Positions 60,323 through 64,000 of a stretch of 64,000 nucleotides of DNA are shown piece after piece (within the stretch, counting starts at the first letter, position 1; every line of letters begins with the position of its first letter). Origin of the DNA: Halomonas litopenaei (lineage in GTDB: Bacteria; Pseudomonadota; Gammaproteobacteria; Pseudomonadales; Halomonadaceae). Both the position numbers and the translations under genes were made by a program. The stretch spans positions 124,001 to 188,000 of the forward strand of contig NZ_PXNS01000013.1 of NCBI RefSeq assembly GCF_003045775.1, given 5' to 3'. The notes beneath the pieces are model-generated. The model did no database searches and was not told the DNA's origin. It was given only the letters and a program-made list of their open reading frames with translations.

Positions 60323-61696
60323 GCGCGTCGCCCGGGCGCCGGACAGGTGCACGCGTCGCAGGCGTACGTTGTCGCCCACCAGGTGCTTTTGCAGTTCCTC
60401 GAGACTGACGTTCTTGGTCTCTGGCATCAGGAATATCACGAACACCAGTTGCAGCAGCATCATTACCGCGAAGAAGGTGAACACCGGCCCGCCGCTGAAG
60501 GTGCCCAGCACCCAGGGCATGACCAGGGTGATCAGCGCAGCGAAGACCCAGTGGATCGAGGCACCGAAGGATTGGCCGCGGGCACGCACGTGGTTGGGGA
60601 AGACCTCGGAGATGAACACCCAGATGACCGCACCCTGACTGATGGCATGGGCAGCGATGAACAGTCCCAGCAGCAGCGGGACTTCGAGTCCGCCCAGGGC
60701 GTCGGCGAAGAAGGCGCGAGAGATCAGCACCAGCGACAGCAGATAGCCGGCCGAGCCGATGAACAGCAGGGTGCGGCGGCCGAAGCGGTCGATCAGCGAC
60801 ATCCCGATCATGGTGAAGACCAGGTTGACCAGACCGATGCCGGCGGTGGACAGAAGCGCTGCCTGGCTACCGAGTTCGGCGGCTTCGAGCACCCGGGGGG
60901 CATAGTAGATGATGAAGTTGATGCCCGAGAGCTGGTTGAAGAAGGCGATCAGGAAGGCCAGCAGAATCGGCAGACGATAGCGACGCGAGAAGAAGGGGGC
61001 CTTGGCGGACGCTTCGTCGGTTTCGGCGGCGCGAATGGCGTTGATCTCGGCGTCGACATCGGCGTCAGGGTTGATCTGGCGAAGTACCTGGCCGGCTTCC
61101 TCGATAGCGTTCTTCTTGAGGATGAGCCAGCGCGGACTGCGCGGGACACGGGTAATCATCAGGGTGTAGATCAGTGCAGGGATGGCCTCGATACCCAGCA
61201 TCCAGCGCCAGGCGTCGTCGCTCATCAGGCTGCCGATCACATAGTTGGAGACGAATGCCATGAGGATGCCGAAGACGATATTGAACTGGTACATGGCGAC
61301 CAGAAAGCCACGATGGCGCGGCGGGGCGATCTCGGAGATATAGGTAGGGGCCGCCACCGACGAGATGCCGACGCCGATGCCGCCGATCAGGCGGAAGAAG
61401 GCGAACAGCCAGGGGTCGGACACCACCGCCGAGCCCACCGCGGAGACCAGGTACAACACACCGATCATCAGCAGGGTGGCGCGCCTTCCCAGCGCATCGG
61501 TGGGCCAGTTGCCGAAGATGGCACCGATCACGGTGCCCCAAAGGGCCATGGACATGATCAGCAGGCCATGCTGCAGGTCGCTGAGACCCCACAGCGCCTG
61601 GATGGGCTTGTCGGCCCCGGAGATGACCGCGGTGTCGAAGCCGAACAGGAATCCTGCCAGCGCCACGGTGATGGACCATTGCACGATGCGAGACAT
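60320..61696 (-). CDS. MFS sugar porter (XylE/GLUT-like)
   Basis: 458 residues, 12 helices. Sugar-porter motifs present: GFDTAVISGA in helix 1, DALGRRATLL, RLIGGIGVGISSVAAPTYISEIAPPRHRG, QLSGINFIIYYAPRV, DRFGRRTLL and the late PETKNVSLEEL. Moves a hexose or pentose with protons. ATG at 61696 follows AGGAGG. The gene is bracketed by two same-direction MITE-like repeats: one provides its stop codon, the other begins 64 bases upstream of its start, so its native promoter context may have been altered. Confidence 0.9.
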   Translation of the reverse strand: MSRIVQWSITVALAGFLFGFDTAVISGADKPIQALWGLSDLQHGLLIMSMALWGTVIGAIFGNWPTDALGRRATLLMIGVLYLVSAVGSAVVSDPWLFAFFRLIGGIGVGISSVAAPTYISEIAPPRHRGFLVAMYQFNIVFGILMAFVSNYVIGSLMSDDAWRWMLGIEAIPALIYTLMITRVPRSPRWLILKKNAIEEAGQVLRQINPDADVDAEINAIRAAETDEASAKAPFFSRRYRLPILLAFLIAFFNQLSGINFIIYYAPRVLEAAELGSQAALLSTAGIGLVNLVFTMIGMSLIDRFGRRTLLFIGSAGYLLSLVLISRAFFADALGGLEVPLLLGLFIAAHAISQGAVIWVFISEVFPNHVRARGQSFGASIHWVFAALITLVMPWVLGTFSGGPVFTFFAVMMLLQLVFVIFLMPETKNVSLEELQKHLVGDNVRLRRVHLSGARATR

Positions 61697-61759
61697 GTAG
61701 TGCTACCTCCTGTGAAAGGGGGGCGTTGTTGTGGTTGTCGAAAAGACCTTGTGGTTGTC

Positions 61760-61904
61760 TAGGGCTTGTCTGAAAAGTGCCTGCGCTCGGTAATACGGCG
61801 TTAAAAATCGGATCAAAATGCTCATTTACACCCCGTAAACTGCGCTGTCTCACCGATTTTTGCCTTGTCTAACCTTCGCTCGTCGACTTTTCGGACAGCG
61901 CCTA
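61760..61904 (+). repeat. MITE-like repeat, copy 3 (145 bp)
   Basis: Same length as copy 1 and nearly identical; TA at both edges. Lies just upstream (by transcription) of the MFS gene. Confidence 0.9.
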
Positions 61905-62579
61905 GAGAAATCCTTGGGTGAATCGATTCTCTCTTGAGGCGTCAGCGATCCAGATGGCAAGTGTCAGCGACCCGATTTGAAAGCGTCGGCGAGTCGTTCG
62001 CTGATCGTCAGCGGTGCCGATCAGACCCGGGGCGGGGCAGAGAGAAACTCTCCTGTCGTCATGCTCCGGCTGTCGTGGCGACTTTCCGCCGCACCCTCTC
62101 CATCGGTGTCTGGTAAAGTAAGTGAATCGTGTCACCTGGCGTCATTACAGCAGCGTCATGGCCAGATTTCGAGAAAACGGCGTTAGACATTGGTCTTGCT
62201 GCACCCGCGAAAAGAGGCCTTTCAGAGTGCTCTGACCGAGCGCGATGGGAACGGCGGTTGACAGTCACAGAGCGCTATTGGAATCTTGAGGGTTCCTGAC
62301 TGCGGGCGCGGCACGATGGGTGACCCCCAACGCCGCGTGAAGGGTAGGCCAATGGGCCTCTACCCGCCGAAGGACTACCAGGTTCGGGTTAACCGCCCCG
62401 CCTGGCCAACGCCCCGACGCGGTGACCCGCCGTGATGAGAGTGCAGGCCCCAACCGGGCCGACGGACGCCAGGGTTTGGCATCAGGTGCCGGTGCGCCGG
62501 CAGCAGCATACCGCTGCACTCGACTTCGTACCCACGACAGGTGCGAATCGCACTCGAGACCTCCAGGGGAGATACATCT
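61905..62579. other. Long non-coding region and structured leader before the acetolactate synthase gene
   Basis: 675 bases with no supported gene. From about 62295 to 62560 the plus strand has many short inverted repeats (GGGTAGGCC-AAT-GGCCTCTACCC, CCAGG...CCTGG, CCGG-TGCG-CCGG, GTGCGA-A-TCGCAC), suggesting a folded leader RNA. No classical leader peptide rich in Leu, Val or Ile codons was found. Confidence 0.45.
62258..62286 (+). promoter_or_regulatory. Possible promoter of the acetolactate synthase gene
   Basis: Exact TTGACA at 62258-62263 and a poor -10 (GAATCT, 62281-62286) at 17 bases. It would give a leader of about 285 bases. Confidence 0.3.
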
Positions 62580-64000
62580 GTGGAATTGCTTTCAGGCGCG
62601 GACATGATCGCCCGCTTCCTCCAGGATGAGGGCGTGGAATACATCTACGGCTATCCGGGCGGCGCCGCACTACACATCTACGATGCCTTGTTCCGTCAGG
62701 ACAAGGTCAAGCACATCCTGGTTCGCCACGAGCAGGCCGCGACCCACGCCGCCGACGGCTATGCACGGGCGTCCGGCAAGCCCGGGGTGGTACTGGTCAC
62801 CTCGGGGCCGGGGGCCACCAATGCGGTGACCGGCATCGCCACTGCCTATATGGACTCGATCCCGATGGTCGTGCTCTGTGGTCAGGTGATGAGCCATCTG
62901 ATCGGTGACGATGCCTTCCAGGAGACCGATATCGTCGGTGTCACCCGGCCGATCGTGAAGCACAGCTTCTCGATCAAGCACCCGAGCGAGATTCCCGAGG
63001 TGCTCAAGAAGGCCTTCTATCTCGCTGCCACCGGGCGTCCCGGTCCGGTGCTGGTGGATATACCCAAGGACATGACGGCGCCCACCGAGCGCTACGAGTA
63101 CGTCTATCCGAAGAAGGTCAAGATCCGCTCGTACAACCCGGTCAGTCGAGGCCATACCGGACAGATCAAGAAGGCCGTCGAGCTGATGCTCAAGGCCCGT
63201 CGTCCGGTGTTCTACACCGGTGGTGGCGTGGTCCAGGGGCGTGCTTGCGAGGGGCTGACCGATCTGGTCAAGCAGCTCGGCTTTCCGATCACCACCACCT
63301 TGATGGGCATCGGGGCTTACCCCCAGAGCGACGATCAGTGCCTGGGCTGGCTCGGCATGCACGGCTCCTATGAGTCCAACATGGCGATGCATCACGCCGA
63401 CCTGGTGATCGCCATCGGCGCGCGTTTCGACGATCGTGTGACCAACAATACCTCGAAGTTCTGCCCCACGGCCAAGATCATCCACGTGGATATCGACCCC
63501 AGCTCGGTGTCCAAGACGGTGCGCGCAGACGTGCCCATCGTTGGACCTGCGGCCAGCGTGATCAACGAAATGATCAGCCTGGTGCAGGGCCATGAGATCG
63601 CCAATCCCGACGCGCTCAAGGACTGGTGGAAGACCATCGACGAGTGGCGCGACGAGCGCAAGGGCAAGCTCTACGAGCCGTCCAGGCCCGGCGAGGTGCT
63701 CAAGCCGCAGGAGGTGATCGAGGCCATCTGCCGGGTGACTCGTGGCGAGGCGTACGTCACCACCGACGTGGGTCAGCACCAGATGTTCGCAGCCCAGTAC
63801 TACAAGTTCGACAAGCCTAATCGGCTGATCACCTCCGGTGGACTCGGCACCATGGGCTTCGGTTTTCCCGCGGCCATGGGCGTCAAGCAGAACTTCCCCG
63901 ATGAGGAGGTGGTCTGCGTGACCGGCGAAGGCAGCTTCCAGATGATGATGCAGGAACTCTCCACCTGTAAGCAGTTCGGTGGTGGGGTCAAGATCATCAA
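62580..64000 (+). CDS. ilvI: Acetolactate synthase large subunit, 3' end outside window
   Basis: Open from a GTG at 62580 (GGGGAG 8 bases upstream) to the right edge, at least 473 codons. Starts MELLSGADMIARFL; YGYPGGAALHIYDAL and the catalytic Glu in VRHEQAATHAADGYARA are present, as are TSGPGATNAVTGIATAYMD and, near the edge, the thiamine-diphosphate motif as TGEGSFQMMMQEL. Condenses two pyruvates or pyruvate plus 2-oxobutyrate in branched-chain amino acid synthesis. A small regulatory subunit gene is expected just outside. Could equally be named ilvB; the AHAS III-type N-terminus favours ilvI. Confidence 0.93.
   Translation, partial: MELLSGADMIARFLQDEGVEYIYGYPGGAALHIYDALFRQDKVKHILVRHEQAATHAADGYARASGKPGVVLVTSGPGATNAVTGIATAYMDSIPMVVLCGQVMSHLIGDDAFQETDIVGVTRPIVKHSFSIKHPSEIPEVLKKAFYLAATGRPGPVLVDIPKDMTAPTERYEYVYPKKVKIRSYNPVSRGHTGQIKKAVELMLKARRPVFYTGGGVVQGRACEGLTDLVKQLGFPITTTLMGIGAYPQSDDQCLGWLGMHGSYESNMAMHHADLVIAIGARFDDRVTNNTSKFCPTAKIIHVDIDPSSVSKTVRADVPIVGPAASVINEMISLVQGHEIANPDALKDWWKTIDEWRDERKGKLYEPSRPGEVLKPQEVIEAICRVTRGEAYVTTDVGQHQMFAAQYYKFDKPNRLITSGGLGTMGFGFPAAMGVKQNFPDEEVVCVTGEGSFQMMMQELSTCKQFGGGVKII

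Noticed and set aside
61065..61853. Minus-strand frame of 262 codons starting in repeat copy 3
   Set aside because: Starts in the repeat and overlaps the MFS gene in a different frame; not a real gene.
62059..62268. Minus-strand frame of 69 codons before the acetolactate synthase gene
   Set aside because: No ribosome site, no recognisable motif, and the region looks regulatory.

Overview
The window reads as a chromosomal segment of a high-GC gammaproteobacterium, most likely a member of the Halomonadaceae (Halomonas or a close relative). The reasons are the gammaproteobacterial housekeeping order (ispB, then rplU-rpmA-obgE-proB; rpsT-murJ-ribF-ileS-lspA-fkpB-ispH followed by minor pilins and thiO; bamD/rluD-pgeF-clpB), a TRAP transporter operon typical of marine and halophilic proteobacteria, and protein sequences that look Halomonas-like. 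This placement is inference from gene content; no 16S gene is present.

Layout. 1-12100 (minus strand): a tightly overlapping aryl-polyene-type biosynthetic operon that continues beyond the left edge. In transcription order it has a ketoacyl-synthase-like half protein, PlsC acyltransferase, two acyl carrier proteins, a COG4648 membrane protein, an AMP-ligase fused to a hotdog dehydratase, a GT2 glycosyltransferase, an LpxL-like acyltransferase, a HAL-family aromatic ammonia-lyase, a thioesterase, a LolA-like carrier, an MMPL exporter and an FAD oxidoreductase. Together these would make an aryl starter, load it on ACP, modify the product with sugar and acyl groups and deliver it to the outer membrane. 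12871-15021: catalase katE. 15100-17100: a scarred stretch with a transposase relic, a Fic gene behind an array of operator-like repeats, and what looks like the decayed start of a cas3 gene. 17190-22111: IclR regulator, 2-hydroxyacid dehydrogenase and DctPQM TRAP transporter. 22338-24329: secreted alpha/beta hydrolase, a small membrane-anchored protein and tRNA-Pro(CGG).

24459-38495 is core housekeeping: isoprenoids (ispB, ispH), ribosomal proteins (rplU, rpmA, rpsT), obgE, proB, an SDR, murJ, ribF, ileS, lspA and fkpB. 38712-42233 encodes type IV pilin-like proteins (major-pilin-like, GspH/FimT, PilV, PilW, an unusually long PilX, and a convergent FimT), followed by thiO.

43517-48020 is an AT-richer accessory island with three Sel1-repeat lipoprotein paralogues. 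The third is a mosaic of the first and second. Each is preceded by an intact or decayed copy of a second, unrecognised gene. The arrangement resembles tandem immunity-gene arrays known near some type VI secretion phospholipase effectors, but no effector is visible here. 48280-64000 returns to mostly core genes (PP0621-family protein, nadE, bamD, rluD, pgeF, clpB with a sigma-32 promoter, and the start of an acetolactate synthase large subunit behind a long structured leader), with an orphan ABC binding protein, an NCS1 permease and a sugar-porter MFS gene. Three copies of a 145-161 bp MITE-like repeat with TA ends lie in this part, two of them bracketing the MFS gene.
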